Below are positions 1 through 27,773 of a DNA stretch of 64,000 nucleotides, piece by piece. The DNA lies in contig OY747711.1 in NCBI GenBank assembly GCA_963556495.2, positions 36,476,414-36,540,413 of the forward strand, read 5' to 3'. The notes below the pieces were generated by a model. The model was not told the DNA's origin. It saw nothing but the letters and a program-made list of their open reading frames with translations, and did not search any database. Positions within the stretch are counted from its first letter, which is position 1, and each line of letters begins with the position of its first letter. The position numbers were made by a program, and so were the translations under genes. Origin of the DNA: Valencia hispanica. Taxonomy: Eukaryota; Chordata; Actinopteri; Cyprinodontiformes; Valenciidae.

Positions 1-14413
<14,413 letters not shown>

Positions 14414-14483
14414 CAGAGCGACGACGACGACGCACAGCAGCGAGCCAACCCTAACCTTCTCCCCTCATCTCCCTCCATTACAC

Positions 14484-14613
14484 ACTACCTACCTACCTAC
14501 CTACCTACCTACCTACCTACCTACCTACCTAATTACCTGTCTCAAAGACACCAACCTACCTACCTACCTACCTACCTACCTACCTACCTACCTACCTACC
14601 TACCTACCTACCT
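14484..14613. repeat. Duplicated (CCTA)n tetranucleotide arrays
   Basis: Two CCTA arrays (about 14484-14530 and 14554-14613) are each followed by the same spacer, aattacctgtctcaaagaca plus cca. The second spacer copy is at 14614-14636. The array-plus-spacer unit has therefore been tandemly duplicated, just after the adss2 stop codon. Confidence 0.95.
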
Positions 14614-14747
14614 AATTACCTGTCTCAAAGACACCACTCCTGTTCTTACTGTTTAATCTCTGCTCCATCGGACTGGGCCGCGCCACTGACTCTGTAGATC
14701 GGACTTCCATCAGACTGAGCACTGTGTTTGAAAGATTTTAAAATGAA

Positions 14748-14753
14748 AGTAAA
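14748..14753 (+). terminator. adss2: Candidate adss2 poly(A) signal AGTAAA
   Basis: AGTAAA is a known weaker variant of AATAAA. It sits 335 bp after the stop and is followed within 30 bp by a T/GT-rich tract, as expected of a cleavage site. The choice over the downstream AATAAA at 15725 is inference. Confidence 0.35.
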
Positions 14754-14775
14754 CACTGTCTGTCCTTCGTTTGTC

Positions 14776-16389
14776 TCCTGTTGGGTTGTAGCAGTTTATT
14801 TTAAAGTAACTCTGTCTGCTTCATGTCTGCGAGGACATCAGGGAACGCTCTGATGCAGGCACAAGAACTGTTCTAATCGGTACTAGTGTTTTACCCTTTC
14901 TTGATTTCATGCTGTGATTTAAACGCCCTGTGGCAGTTCAGTGTCAATCAGTTTGAACCTCAGCACTTTAGATGCTTTGGACTCTGTCTGCTTTACCGTT
15001 TATTCTATCATATTTGCACAACATGCGGATAAAGGGATTTTTTTAAACAAAAAAAGCAATCCTCTTGTGTTTCTCCTGTCTCACAGAGGTCTGCAGTTGT
15101 ATTGCCTTGTCATTCAACCAGTAGACGTAGCTCTTAAATGTCTTGTAGTCAGAGAAAGCTTCCACTGACTGCTGATCATCTTCTTAATCCACTGTATGTT
15201 TAAAAAAAAACTGATTTGGACAAACGTCTGTCCATACTGTGGGAATTTGCCAGGAAAGGGTATGGAGAATCTCAAATAGGTAACCTTTTCATTCATGAGA
15301 ATCAGTTCAGTCGGCCGGGGGTCTTTCTGCTCATATTCATGTGATTAAATCTTATTACTTTGATTTCTTTGCACTTTCACTACAAAGCTCTGTTAATGTG
15401 TGAGAAAAGTACTGGTAACTTAGGAACTGATAAAGATAATATTTCAGATATTTTATTTATTGTTGTTGTCTTTGTTACATCATTTGTAAGGCTCCCCCCC
15501 CCCAAAAAAAAGAGGGCAGTTAAATTTTTTGTGGAGTTGGTTTTATGTTCCTATTCTATACATTTCTTGAAAAGTTAGAAACAAATAGCTGGCTGATATA
15601 TAAACAAGTCATTTATATCAACCTCTCAGCATCTGCAGATTTTTTTATTTGATCCATTTTTTTATTTATTTTTTACCACAAACCAAATTTTGTCCACAAA
15701 CTCTTCTGAGATGCAGGGCCATAAAATAAAATATACATGGAAGTTCACATATGAGTCCCCCCCCCCCCCCTTCCCCTCTCTAACACTGGGTTATAAAACA
15801 AAAGTAACTGAAGGATGTTTGAAATTGATCATTTATGTATGTCTTTAAAGTTAATCACAGGATCTTATGATTAGTAATTCATAACCTCTTGATCTTCTAG
15901 TATACAGAGGCCCTTTACTCTTTGCCACTTTTCAAAATGGGAAAGACGGGAAAACATGACAGCTGTGACAGTTTTGTGTTGCCATTTGCTGGGTTAAGAA
16001 GATTACCTGTTCCAACACAGGAAACATATTTCCTAATCCACTGTAGGTGTAAAAAAAACTGATTTGGAGAAGAAAAAAACCCCCAACCTTTTAGCCTATT
16101 TTAAACTTCCTGAGCCTGCTTCGGTGTCCTAGATCTGAGAGCAGATGTCGTGTTGAAGGTTAGCTGCTTTTAATCAAGGCAATGTGATTAGATATGAATA
16201 TAAAAGCATTAAGAAAGGAAACCGCAGTGTGTTCGTACTGTCGAGGATCACACTTCTCAGCCTCCCCGGAAAAGCTGTAGGGAGGAGGAATAAAGGCGCT
16301 GACGGACATCGAACCTAGGCTTCAGAAGGAGTGACCTGGCTCAAGGAAGGAACTGCAGGAAGGTGTCCAATTAATTCAAGGTCTCATTT
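14776..16389. other. Intergenic DNA downstream of adss2
   Basis: AT-rich with poly-C runs near 15495 and 15760. A roughly 40-bp motif recurs: taatccactgta followed by an A-run and actgatttgg, at about 15184 and 16036. No gene is seen. Confidence 0.6.
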
Positions 16390-16675
16390 ATGCTTTTTGC
16401 AGATGATTTGGTTCTGTCGGTGCCTTCAACAAGCCTCAGAGTATTTTGCAGCTGAGAACTCCTGTAAGTCTGAAGCCAGGGTTTCTTAACTGGGTTAGGA
16501 TGTCTGCTGGACGTCTCTCTTTGGAGGTTTGCGTGGCTCAGTTTCCAGGAGATCCTGGAGACTCAGGATCCAGTGGAGTTGCTTGGGAATACCTTGGGAT
16601 CTTCCAGAATGAACAGCAGGGTGTTGCTGGATGTCTGGGTCTGTTTTCTGAGACCAGTTCTCTGACAAGCCGGCA
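16390..16675 (+). mobile_element. Degenerate LINE fragment (RT FADD motif plus 3' end)
   Basis: 16390 onward reads MLFADDLVLSV, the reverse transcriptase catalytic box of a non-LTR retrotransposon. 16499-16670 matches, with many changes, the 3'-terminal coding part of a very common teleost LINE as I remember it (ggatgtctgctggacgtctc to gttgcttgggaatacc). The region between the two has been deleted. Clade assignment is uncertain (RTE- or Tx1-like). Confidence 0.6.
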
Positions 16676-19600
16676 ATGATAGGGGAATGTAACGTGTTAA
16701 TGTTACTTTAGTGTACCAGTGGCAGAAACAGCAGATCTGTTTTTTCATTGCGATCGATTTACATTAATTATTTGGTTAATTTACACGTGTGTGAACATTG
16801 GTCTCTAAAACGCAACTCTAGGATCTGCTATCGAGTTTAATGGCCAGCAGAGGGAGCTATTAGACTGTGAAATGTCCAAGAAACGCTTGTTAAACTTAAA
16901 GAGTTCATATTTCTTTGCTTAATACCGAATAACACTGCACAGATTTCTTTTTTAAACCCAAAGAAAGGAGCCAAACAAGCTGAATTCCCATGACTAAACG
17001 TCCCTCTTTCTTTGTCTCTGTTGATGTTTCCTTCTCTTTACTCGCTCCAACCACAGCTTGGCTCCTGTGACCTCAGCTTCACCTGCAGCTCATTTTACTG
17101 CGTTAGCCCAGCTTCCTCTTCTGATTTGATTACATCTGAATGCACCACAACAACCTCTAAAAATCTCCTCGACCGCTCACAGAATCTACTTGGATGCACC
17201 AGTCTGGAACACAACAACATTGTGTTACACTTCGTTCCAAACAGAGCAGATGCCTCGAACGAGGCCGTGCTGTTAAGTAAAACATGTCACCTTGAAGCAA
17301 ACCGAAACACGGACACAAGAGGCGTCTGGCGTGAAGCCTGGCCTTCTCCTGCATTGTGTGGCTGTGCTGATGGGAGGCCGCGCTGTGTCACAGCGGGACA
17401 GAGGGCACCGCTGTCCCAAGATCTGGGCCGGGGTTACGCTGATTTTATGTCCTGTTGCCCCTGCTTCCTCTTTACCCTTCAATGTCTATCAACACCCCCC
17501 ACCCCCCAACCCCTCGTTTATTGTTCATCCCTTTCAGCCCTTCTCTGCCCCTCCGAACTCAATCTCCGTACCCCACAACCACCCCCTTCACCCCCCTCTT
17601 CCCCCTCTTCATTTGAATCCCACAGTGAGGCCTCTTTGTGTGGGAGCTGCCGCTGCATTGCGCTACAAAGGGAAGCAGAGTAAATGGACAAGCAAATGAG
17701 TTTTCTCCTCTAGCTGACTGTGGTGCACACAGCATGCATAAGCATGCAGTACCGAGTCGCTTCTCACTTCTTCATAACTTGGTTCCACTTAGAGCAGTTC
17801 AGTTTCTTGTACTATTTCAAAGTGTTCTTCATTAGTATTTCTTCAGGTTTTCTGGTGGTCTTTCATGTTTGTTCTTTCGACCTTTTCAGTCCAGCAGACT
17901 TACCTGACAATTTTTACAGGAAAGCGTATTATTTTTTAAACCAATTATCTCTGATTTATAAATCCTCCATGCATAAAAAAAAGACTCCGGATCTCATTGG
18001 AACTCAACAACTTTGCACCTTTTTAAATGGATCTTCAGGCACTCTGCTACTAGCAGTCTGTCAGAATGAGACATTTTGTCCCAGTTTTTGTCAAAAGCAT
18101 AAGCACGGCTGAAGATTATACATTCCGACTGATAATTATCTAAAAACCTGAAATGGTGACTGATAGTTGGGGTGGGGACCTCACTAGGGGCTCATGATTC
18201 AACAAATGTGAGGTTTTAACGTCCTCAGAAATCAAACAAACAAAAATGATGACTAACGGATTTTCATGCGACACATTAGATTAAAAAAACAGTAGGCTAC
18301 TTACAAATAACTACAAATAAATTAAGTGCACTAGAAACAAGCACACTAGAAACACTTTATTAAAAAAGTAGCTGCAGGTCTATTAGGAAAGGTACTGTTT
18401 TTGAATCCAATTGAAAATGGAGGAAATATCAAAGTTATGTGTTTATGCATCAGAGGCCATGTCTCTAAACCTTTGTGCACCAAAGAACCTGTTGGTTGGT
18501 GAGGTTATTGACTGAAAATAGTGAGAGGTCTTCATTTTTACTGAGTAGAACCCCCCCCACCCCCAATTTCTTCCCAGTATTTTACCTGCTGATCAGTTTA
18601 TTTTGTATGTCAGAAGGAAAAAAGTTGGGGAAGCTCTGTAGTAGATGATCAACAGATGGATAAAGCATCTTACAGGTGACTTTTAGATACAGCTGTAGAT
18701 AGTTGTTGAGATCTGACACCTCTGGTTTTGTCTTCTCTTTGTCCTTGTCCATATTCCTAAACACAAGCCCCACGGTATGCTGTCCATGTCAGATACAAGA
18801 ACTGGACTGAAAACAAGTGAAAAAAGGACCTTCAGAAAGCACGGAGAGCTACTGGTTAAAACAACCTGAAAATATTAGACGAAAGTCTTTTGTGCTTTAA
18901 GCAAAGTATAAAGAAATGAGAGGTGACTCGAGACCTTTGCAAACTATTTATCAGGTCTTTGTAAAGGTTTACTTTAACCGACCTGTCATACCCAAAAGCA
19001 GCCCTCCAGACACTGGACTTTAGTGGACATCTTTGTATGTTTCCGGTCAACCTGCCCTCTTCCGTGTTTTAGGAAAAATAGAGAACTGGAAGGTATTTTT
19101 TCTAGAGTGTATGTTCGGTCCAAACTCCAGCCTAAACAGACATGTAATGTCATTTATGTCTTCATTTTTTAAACAATGAATATATACCTTTAATTAAATA
19201 ATCCTACATCAGTGGTTTTACAGCTAGATAGGCAAATATATGCTAAGTGTCTGTAGAAATTAGATTAATAATCTGTAAAATGGCATGGTATTAAAATATC
19301 AAACACAAAAGTTGAATAACATTTATTAATATAGTAAATTAACCTTATTCAAGAAATAGCCTCATTAATTCTTACTGCTTTTGCTTGTTGAAAAGATGTT
19401 TTATTTACTATGAAAATTATTCATAACAGTGAAATTAGTATTAAACCAAATGTCTGAAATTAATGTACAAATTGTCTGAATCACATATTTTGCTGCTAAA
19501 GACATTTAAACATAAAATTATTCATCCAAAATAAACATCAATTCCCACAAAGAAAATTTTTAAAGCATCCATCCCCTTTTACAATACAATCATTTAGTTT

Positions 19601-22370
19601 TTTGTCTCCTAGCATAGTGTTGGACTACAGCCATGATAATGGACCAAAACACAGACCTCCAGCCGTAAGAACTAATCCCACCATGGATTTCGGTTTCAAC
19701 AGGAAAAGGAGGGCTTCATGGGACATCATCACCCCTATATAGGCATAGGCTCCGACCACTCTCGTTCTCTCGCTAGTCACACATCCACGAGGACCGACTG
19801 CCGGCGGTGCCCCACGCAGCAGCTGCTAACTGACCAGCTAATGGCTGGTTTCGTTCCTTTAACGCTGATTCCCCAGACAACGAAGCCACCCTTCAATGGA
19901 GATCTAAGAATCGTTCAAGTAAGGTTGTGTCTGGGCAGAGATAAGTTAGCTTTGGATAAACAAATTAAGGTTTGTTTTTATTATCTATTTCACTGTGTTC
20001 TTGCTGCATTTGTAAGAATCCATTCTTCAAATGTTTGGGTATAATCAGTGTTTTTCAAAGTTTTATGACTGATAGAAAGTCGTTTTAAATCATGCAACAT
20101 GAGTTATTCCATCCGACCAGAGTTTTTCCTTTGTTCTTGGTGCCGAGCCAAACAGAGGGGCCCTAGCTACATAAATTAGCTTCACACGCTTGTTTTTATT
20201 AGTGTGGCCTGTTTTTTCCGCAGCCTGCCAGCAGTCATAAACGAAGATTGCTACCTACCATATTCGAAATACAGATAGGCTTTAAAATGGATAGTTTAAA
20301 GACCTGAAACTAATCGTATAAGTCGTTTTTGAAACCACCTTCTTGGTATGTCAAAATACTAAATTAGATCAATCACAAAATAAAATTAGTTCTCCAAAGG
20401 ATATTGGTTTTTAATTCAGAAAATTATTTAATGAAACATTTCTTCCTCAAAATAATTTTGTCTTCACGTCTGCTTTGCATTGTGAATTGGTTGTTTGAAC
20501 ACAAACCAAAAGGTACTAATTAGTCTAAAACTAATCCCAGTTAGTTTAAAACTAACTTTGCTTCAGTCCCAAAACTCTTCAATACAAGCCTTGGTCTCTA
20601 AGCACCGTATTCATACTAAACTGTGACATCACGATCAATTTATATTATTTCTGTTATTGTTTCTACTTCTTTGCATATTTTACTGTTTTAGTTTTGGTAG
20701 TTAGTTAGTGAGTTTGTTGAGTAAAGTATTTTGACTAAAATATTAATTCTTTTTTTAATAAACTCTTGCATTTTGAAAGTCGTTTATTATTCCACATAGA
20801 TGTGTAGTAACTTGCTGTTCAAAGAACGACCAAGAACTTATTCCTTCATCTATTGTTTAATTATCTCAGCCTTATCAGGCAGGTAATTATTAAAATTAAC
20901 TGAGAGTGAACTATTTGACTATTATTATTATTTTCCTGGATCTTACTGGATGGTGCCCCAAACATGGTAATTCTGACATAAAATTATTCATCTTATTGAT
21001 AATTCCCCTAAGCAATTCTTCATAATTATTCATGGCCAAAACATACCTGAGTCACAAAACCAGTGTTACACTAGAGCTACTGATGATCATATTAATACAT
21101 ACGTTTTTGTTTTTTTATGAAATTGAACAACAAAACTAAACGATACATATTTACCTTCCACCGCTCTCTCTGGCCTTTCTGCTGCACTCATGTTTAATTT
21201 CAACTGAACATTTCTGAATTGTGAAAGAGAAGTAAAGGAATCCCCAAAGCAGAGCCCATTGGGGTTCATTTTACACATCTAAATAAACCTGGACTTTCTT
21301 TTTACTACTGAATGTGTTCAGCATCCATTAGGTGTTCAAAGCTTCATCTTTAGTCTTTTCTTGCCTTTAACTGTCCTCAAATGTGTAAAAAGAAAAACAA
21401 CTTCCCAAAGATCAGAGAGACCGAACTGTGCACCTGCAAGTTGTAAAGATAAATAATTAAACTAATTCGGTTTAGGGGGTGAATAGTTCAAAGATGTTTG
21501 GTATTGATAGGTCCGGTTCACCTCACAGAACTTATTGACACAACTAGATCTATATGGAATACTTCATCTGAATGAAATGTACCTTCTGAAAGGGTCAACT
21601 GTTCCTTTAAGTATCAGGAAGGGTCATTTTCTGGAGCTGAAGGTGGAAATGTTTTCCTGCAGTTTGGCTTCATGCAGCCCACTGTCTTTCTCTTAAGGTG
21701 GTCTGACCCCTCCTTAAAGGTCAGCTGTATTTAGGTCCCATGTGGGTTTTTGTTCAGGCAGAGTCTGCAGTTCCTCCTCAAAGGTTTAGAGCCTGAAATA
21801 TGTAACCATGTTAACGGTTTTTGTTTTTTTTCTTACTTTTTATCTCGATAACAAGCGGACCTTAAGAAAAAAACATGTATCACTGTGTCTAAATCCGGGT
21901 CTCATTTGGTGCAGATAAGGAGTTTCACGCTGCGGTACCACTGCCCGATCTGCTTGCCGTGACTCCGACCTCTCTGAGGAATGCACGGCTGTAAAAGCCT
22001 GTAAAGTTGCTTGTTTACTGTCCATCTCCCTTGACCCTCCTTCTTCACCTGCTTCGGTTCCTCTCTCTGTGTTTTTCCAGCCCCTCCCTCCTCCTCCTCC
22101 TCCTCCCGTGTACTGTGGCCCCTCTGTAAACTGGTCCAAATGCAGCAGATGTGTGACGTCTGAGGACATTCACAGCTGTCAGCTCTCATATCAGCTTCTG
22201 TTCAGCGTTTAACCTCCCACACTGAGCCACAGTGCTTGGTATCACTTACAATGACCAGCAGTGGCAGGGAGGACATCAAGAAGTAAAATTTGACCTATAT
22301 TTTGCAACCTCGATGAAGCTGAGCAATCAAAGCATTACCTGAATTTGGTCTTTGCTCAGAATGAGTGGGG
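16676..22370. other. Gene-poor intergenic DNA
   Basis: I see no supportable exon or transposon boundary here. 17010-17690 is C-rich with long spurious open frames. 19690-19930 is a GC-richer segment in AT-rich surroundings (see findings). 18240-21300 is AT-rich. 21900-22200 has a CTC-rich tract. Confidence 0.5.
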
Positions 22371-22499
22371 TGAAAAAGTTTTAAAGACCTTTAATTGCTT
22401 TATAGTTGCTAAAAGCCATACCTTTTTTTAAAGATGTTATGATGGTTTTTGGTGAGTAGCTCTAAACGCTCTTTCTTAGTTTTTCTCTGGAGTTTTGCT

Positions 22500-23395
22500 G
22501 CAGAACGGTGAACCTCCGCCTCAATCTCAAATCATTTCCAGCATCTAACAGGTTTCCTTGCAGGAATGCCCTATATGTACCTCTAATCATGTTACCATCA
22601 GCTCTGACCAGCGTTTTGTCAATAATAAAAGCAATTAACCCTCACAGCATGATGCTGCCACCACTATGTTTAAATGTCTTGTATTGTTAGTTGTCCGCCG
22701 CTGCGTAGTGTCTTGCATGTGGGTTTAATCTAATCTGATCGGGGCACCTTCTTCCATTTGCTTTTGGGATGATGTATAGTATTACTTTTCTGCATTAATG
22801 GTTTGCATTTAGGCCAAAAAGTTTTTTTGTTTTTTTTTGTCATGCCTGAAAATGGTACCTTCCACATGTTTCCTGTGTCCCCTACGTGACCTGTGACAAA
22901 CTGCAATTTAGCAACTTTTTATGGCTTTCTTTCAACCATCGCCACTCTTCCATCAAGGCAAAATTTCCGATGTGCGCAAATAATTGACTTGTTAAAAGAT
23001 TCTCCAGCCTGAGCTGTGGATCTCTGCAGCTCCTCCAGAGTTAGCATGGGTTCCCTCTCCTGTGTTATGCTCTGCTTTCCTGTCAGCTTAGGTTGACGTT
23101 GATGCCTTGGTAGTTTTGCAGTTGTTCTATAGTCTTTCACATCCTGATAATGGATTGAACAAAGCTGAGCAGAGATCTTCGAAGCTTGGGATATCGTTTT
23201 ATAACCTAAACCTGCTTTAAACCCTTCCTTAGCTTTCTCCCTGCCCTTTTTGCTGTGTTCCATACCGAGAACCATAGATCTGTTCTCTTCCGTTTCACAG
23301 TTCTGAAATACTTCATATTAGTCTATCACATAAAAAACCACCGAAAAACATTGAGATGTGTGGTTGGATCGTGAGAAAATGTGAAAAGTTCAAAG
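22500..23395 (-). mobile_element. Degenerate Tc1-like transposon
   Basis: The minus strand 22919-23275 reads like a Tc1 transposase N-terminal helix-turn-helix region (GREKAKEGFKAGLGYKTISQ and onward, with an LPRHQRQPKL linker). The catgatgctgccaccacta stretch near 22648 is the reverse complement of the conserved GGSIM-coding region. The distal end looks like a Tc1 terminus (gtgaaaagttcaaag near 23380-23394). Frameshifts and stops make it dead, and the left boundary is unclear. Confidence 0.75.
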
Positions 23396-25360
23396 TGGGA
23401 TGTGAGTTACTCTGTTTGAAGAACATCTTGGCATTAACTCAATCTAACCTCTTTGTTTCTTTCTGCCATCTTTCCCTTCTCAGCATCTGGCTCCTGTCCA
23501 GAACCTTACTGCTCATCCCTGGCAGCTCTGTCCCTCGCCTGTTGCCCCCATTTCTCCCCTCTCTGCACATAGAAACTTGCTCCTTTCTGGCCTTTTGTGT
23601 GACCCGAGGCCCCCCAGCTTCAACTTTACTCCGAGTCCCAGCCTGTAGGCTCCGACCCCGAGCACCCGACCCTGACTGCAAGCTCGGGTCCCAGATTTTA
23701 CCTTCTCTCCCAGCCAGCTGCTGTCGCCTTCCCAGCCATCCAGCTCAGCATGAGAAGCCCAGCAGCTGTTGATCAATGGGCAGCCGGGGCCAACGCCTGC
23801 CTGTCCCCTCCCCTGACCCCCTACCCTTACCCTCACACACAATCACACAGATGCACACACACACTCCCCAGGGAGGCAACAGATGGGGGTCAGCCAGAGG
23901 AAAAGGGGTGTGGTGGGTTCAGAAGGGCTGGGTTAGGTGTGTGTGTGTGTGTGTAAATTAGTTTTTCTGCGTTTGTTTATCAAACAGCACACTGGTCAAT
24001 CAGGGACGGACTCTTGAACATTTTGTATCCATGAGTGTGCGTTTTTAAGGGGCTGCTGCTGGACATTTGCTCGCCGTGTGTCTCCATTATGGACAGGTGT
24101 TGGCGTCAGCGGTGTCCAGACTCATTTCAGCAGCTGCTGCCCCCCCAGTCCTTTCCTCTCAGCTCATCTCTCCCTCTCCACCTCCCCCCTGACAGATGTA
24201 GCCACGCCACCACCTCTCAGCTTTTTATGGACCCGGCCTGTTTTGACTTTAAATATTTGTCCAGGAGGTGCTCGGCCTCCTTGACCAGAGAGGGGGGTCA
24301 AAGGAAAGAGAGGTATTCACGACATGACACATTCTCTGTGTATTCATATGTACACCGATATGTCTTCCTCCTATGAATATGCAAGCATGCATGGGAGGCT
24401 GTCGAGATTTAAAATTGCTCACTGACTGATCTTTGGGGCTGATGGGTGAAAATCAGCTGGAAAACATAAGGATAGACAAATAGAGAAATACAAACATAAA
24501 GTATCATTTTTTTAATTTAATTGATTAAATATGAGGATAATTTTAGCAAAACTGATAGAAATCTTGAATATAATTTAATTAAGTTAAATTAATTAATAAA
24601 TTTTTTTTATTTGTAACTGTTATAGAATTAAATGAAACAGTAAAAAGATTATTTAAGCAACTATACTAGAAATCTTTATTTATTTATTAATACATTTACT
24701 AACTTATTTAATTATGAAAAATATTTTTATTAAATTTTTATAAATTTTTATTTTACAAATGCAGACTCAGTTTTTGTCATCTTTAAAACTGCAGTTTGGT
24801 TAAAGCAATTTATCAAATAATTTTTGGTGTACTACTTTTACTCTTTTCCCTCCCTCACAAGATAAATTTTAAAGTTTGAGAATATTTCTGAATGTGGGAA
24901 GCACTTTCTTGAACTAAAGGTGCGCCACTCACAATTCTTAAGGTAACACAGCTTGAAACTCCAGGAAGAAGCAACATTTCTAATCATTAACATGCTACTT
25001 TATTTTATCTGTGCTCGTCATGATTTTCTTTGTTTTAGACCATGTTCTATATTTTTCTTTCATATTTCTGCATTGAACTCAATATATCATGAACACTATG
25101 CTCCAGTTTACTCCAGTTTATACCATGACATTCTCTCAACACCAAAACCTAATTTGGATGCATAATTAATATTTAAACAACCTTTCTCCACAGTTAAATC
25201 TGTCCTATGCAACGAAATTGTTCTAAAAGGAATCCAAATCCCAGCCATGACCTGTCTGTGTGGAGTTTGCATGTTCTCCTTGTGCATGAGTTGATTCAGA
25301 CTCCTCCCACAGTAAAAAAAGTGCATCTTACGTCAATTATCCTCTCTATTCTGGCACCAG
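23396..25360. other. Intergenic DNA, GC-richer 23450-24330 then AT-rich
   Basis: 23450-24330 is C- and CT-rich with CA/GT microsatellites near 23840 and 23940. 24480-24780 is extremely A+T-rich with runs of aattaaat. Several open frames overlap on both strands with no recognisable protein, so I do not call a gene. Confidence 0.45.
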
Positions 25361-25369
25361 CAGCCCCAT

Positions 25370-26600
25370 ATAAATGGAGTGGGCATTTGTACTCAATACA
25401 ACCACCTTTCCTTTGCAGTACTTCTCCACCAGGTTTGCACAGCTAGATACTGAAAATTATGCTTTCATCTTTGCGAAATAGCCCAAGCTCCACACATAGC
25501 TCCACACTTCTTCACATCTGCCCTGACCTGCTTCTCTGTCCAGGCTATAGAAAAGCATCCCCAAAGCATGATGCTGCCACCACTATCCTTCACTGTGTTA
25601 ATGTATTGTGTTAGTCCCCCTCCATACATACCGTTTCATATATCTGCTAACAAGTACAATTTTGGTCTGATCAGACACATCTGTGTCCAAAAAGTTCAGA
25701 GTTATTTTCTTGTTGCAGCAGCTTTCTTTTCCACATTCAATAAATTTGGGTTTTTGATTATTAATTTTTGTCAGTTTTCCTTCACTACCATTTGTTCAAA
25801 GCCTCTTCATTTAAGAGTTTAAAGCCTTTTCAATGATCTATAAGCGATTACCATCACTCCAAGGACTGCCCTGTAGGATTTTGTCCCTACCTCTAGTGGA
25901 AGTATCAACATTTGAGATATATACTCTTAAAGGCAGATTTAGCTTTGGAGTGTGTGTTTGTGTAGGTGTGTGTGTGTGGATGTTAAGCGTATCGGCATCC
26001 AAAGTGGATTTACTATGATTTACTTTAATCCTGCTGTGTAGCGCGTGTAAAACATTCCAAATAATTCCTCGATAGAAGGTTTTATCACCATGTTCATAAA
26101 CTATTCCACAGTGAAGAAAGCAAGGTAAACATTACGGTTGTTTCAGTTGTATGAAGAAGCTGCAGCCATTCATCAAGACGTGCTGATCTCAAGGTGACAC
26201 CGATCTTCTTAAGGTTTCCCTCTGTGTTCCAGAGAACAAAGTAAAGGGAGTTCCTTCCAAGAGTCTTCATACCTGTGGAACCTACTTGTATTGTGATGTG
26301 TTACAACCACAAGCTTTAAAGTAATTATTTAGATTTTTTTTTTCTAAATAGACCATCACAAAGTAGCACATAATGGGAAAGTGGAAGGAAAATAACTAAA
26401 ATAAAAGCCTAAAAAGCATGCATCTGTGTTGGCCCCCTTAACGTCGATACCCCTAAATAAAATCCAGTGCAACCACGTCTCCAGAAGTAACTTAATCAGT
26501 AAGGTGCTCTGGGTAAATGAGACCAAAACTGAACCTTTTTGCCTACATGCATAACACTGTCTGTGGGCAAAAAAACTGAAACGGCACATCTTTTATTTTA
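25370..26600 (-). mobile_element. Degenerate Tc1-like transposon remnants
   Basis: The region has the antisense landmarks of Tc1 elements: ccaccaggtttgcac near 25427, gcatgatgctgccaccacta near 25566, ggtctgatcagacacatctg near 25664, and cacaaagtagcacataatg near 26356. Two overlapping copies or a rearranged copy may be present, because 26400-26600 again has Tc1-like wording (aaatgagaccaaaactgaa). No intact transposase remains and boundaries are approximate. Confidence 0.6.
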
Positions 26601-27770
26601 ATTTCCCTTCACGATTATGTCCTACTTCTTTGCTGGTCTGTCTCATATAATTCCAGCAAAAAACACACTGTGGTTTGTGGGGTTTGGAGTCTGAAAGAAC
26701 AGCGAAGTAAGGAATCTGCTACTGATCCCAGAAAAACACCTCTGCCAGCTGAGAGAAGAAAGGCGAAGAGGGAAGACAGAGATCTGGGAGAAGAGTGGCA
26801 GAGCGCACCTTGTTGTGCCATCTGGGCTGACTTTTTTTCTGCTTCCCCATTCCCCCCACCCCCGCCTTCTCAGCCCATTAGGAAGGAGGATTAAGGTGGT
26901 GGAAATTACAAGTTGCAGCTGACAGGAGTGCACCCAGCAATAGATTTATCCGTCCAGGGGAGGTACACAGGAGGGGGAGACAGGGGAGAAAGGGAGCTAA
27001 AGAGGCAGGTCGAAAAGAAGGAGCAACAGATGAGCTGAGTGGAAAGGAGGCCTAATTAGACCAAAGGGTTACACATCCAGATTTTTCTGACTGCAGAAGA
27101 AAAATCAAACTTTCTTCCATCGCCTTCCCACCTGATTTATTTCAAGAAGTTACCAACTGATGCTGGAACAGTCAGTATGGTGTCTCCCACTCCCTGCAAC
27201 TAACTTACCCCCTCCACCCACCCAGCCAACCAAGGTGGAAGGGTGGGGGTGGGGGTGCAATGTGGGGGCAACGGCAGCTATGGATGGCGCCCATATGGCC
27301 ACAGCTGATGGGGGTGATTGTCGGTATTGTTCACTTTGTCAGCGATCGTGGGGATGCAGGAAAGAGCTAATGATAATGCAGAGTGCAGATGTGCTCTGGA
27401 GCAGCCCAGTCGTTAAGCAACAACAGCTTGAGTGTGCGTGTGTATGTGTGTGTGTGTGTGCGTGTGTGTGAGAAAGAGAGAGAAAGAGTTATAACCACAG
27501 CTGCTTGCCAGCTTGTTTGCCTTCTTGTTGGAAAACCCTCTAAAAGACCCACTGCAACTGTATAGCCACAAGCATACTATACGGGAACACGCTCACACAG
27601 CTGATGTTTTTATTCAAAGTAGTTCTGTACCTCAAGAGAAGATGTCAGTTTCCGAGGTGACTTTCAGTTTGATGAGAGTGAAATAATCCAAACTCTGAAC
27701 CACATTTTAGTCACGTCAGCTTCAAAGATGCAGTTGGTCATCATCGTCTCATAATGAAGTTAAAACACCC
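26601..27770. other. Intergenic DNA
   Basis: Purine-rich tracts occur near 26745-27050 and a TG repeat at 27430-27480. 27030-27150 (gaggcctaattagac and flanks) is non-repetitive sequence that could be conserved. No exon is supported. Confidence 0.45.
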
Positions 27771-27773
27771 AAA

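Larger units (their letters stand above)
14414..14775 (+). other. adss2: Probable adss2 3' UTR
   Basis: It follows the stop codon directly and carries the duplicated CCTA arrays. It ends around a variant poly(A) signal AGTAAA at 14748-14753, which is followed by a T/GT-rich stretch. A canonical AATAAA lies further on at 15725-15730, so a longer 3' UTR is possible. The end is inferred. Confidence 0.45.

Noticed and set aside
16446..16679. 77-aa frame as a gene
   Set aside because: It lies in the degenerate LINE 3' fragment, out of frame with the RT motif.
17012..17699. Overlapping open frames of 223 and 135 aa
   Set aside because: The frames arise in C-rich, T-poor sequence. They lack recognisable domains and have Pro/Ser low-complexity tails and no splice-supported extension.
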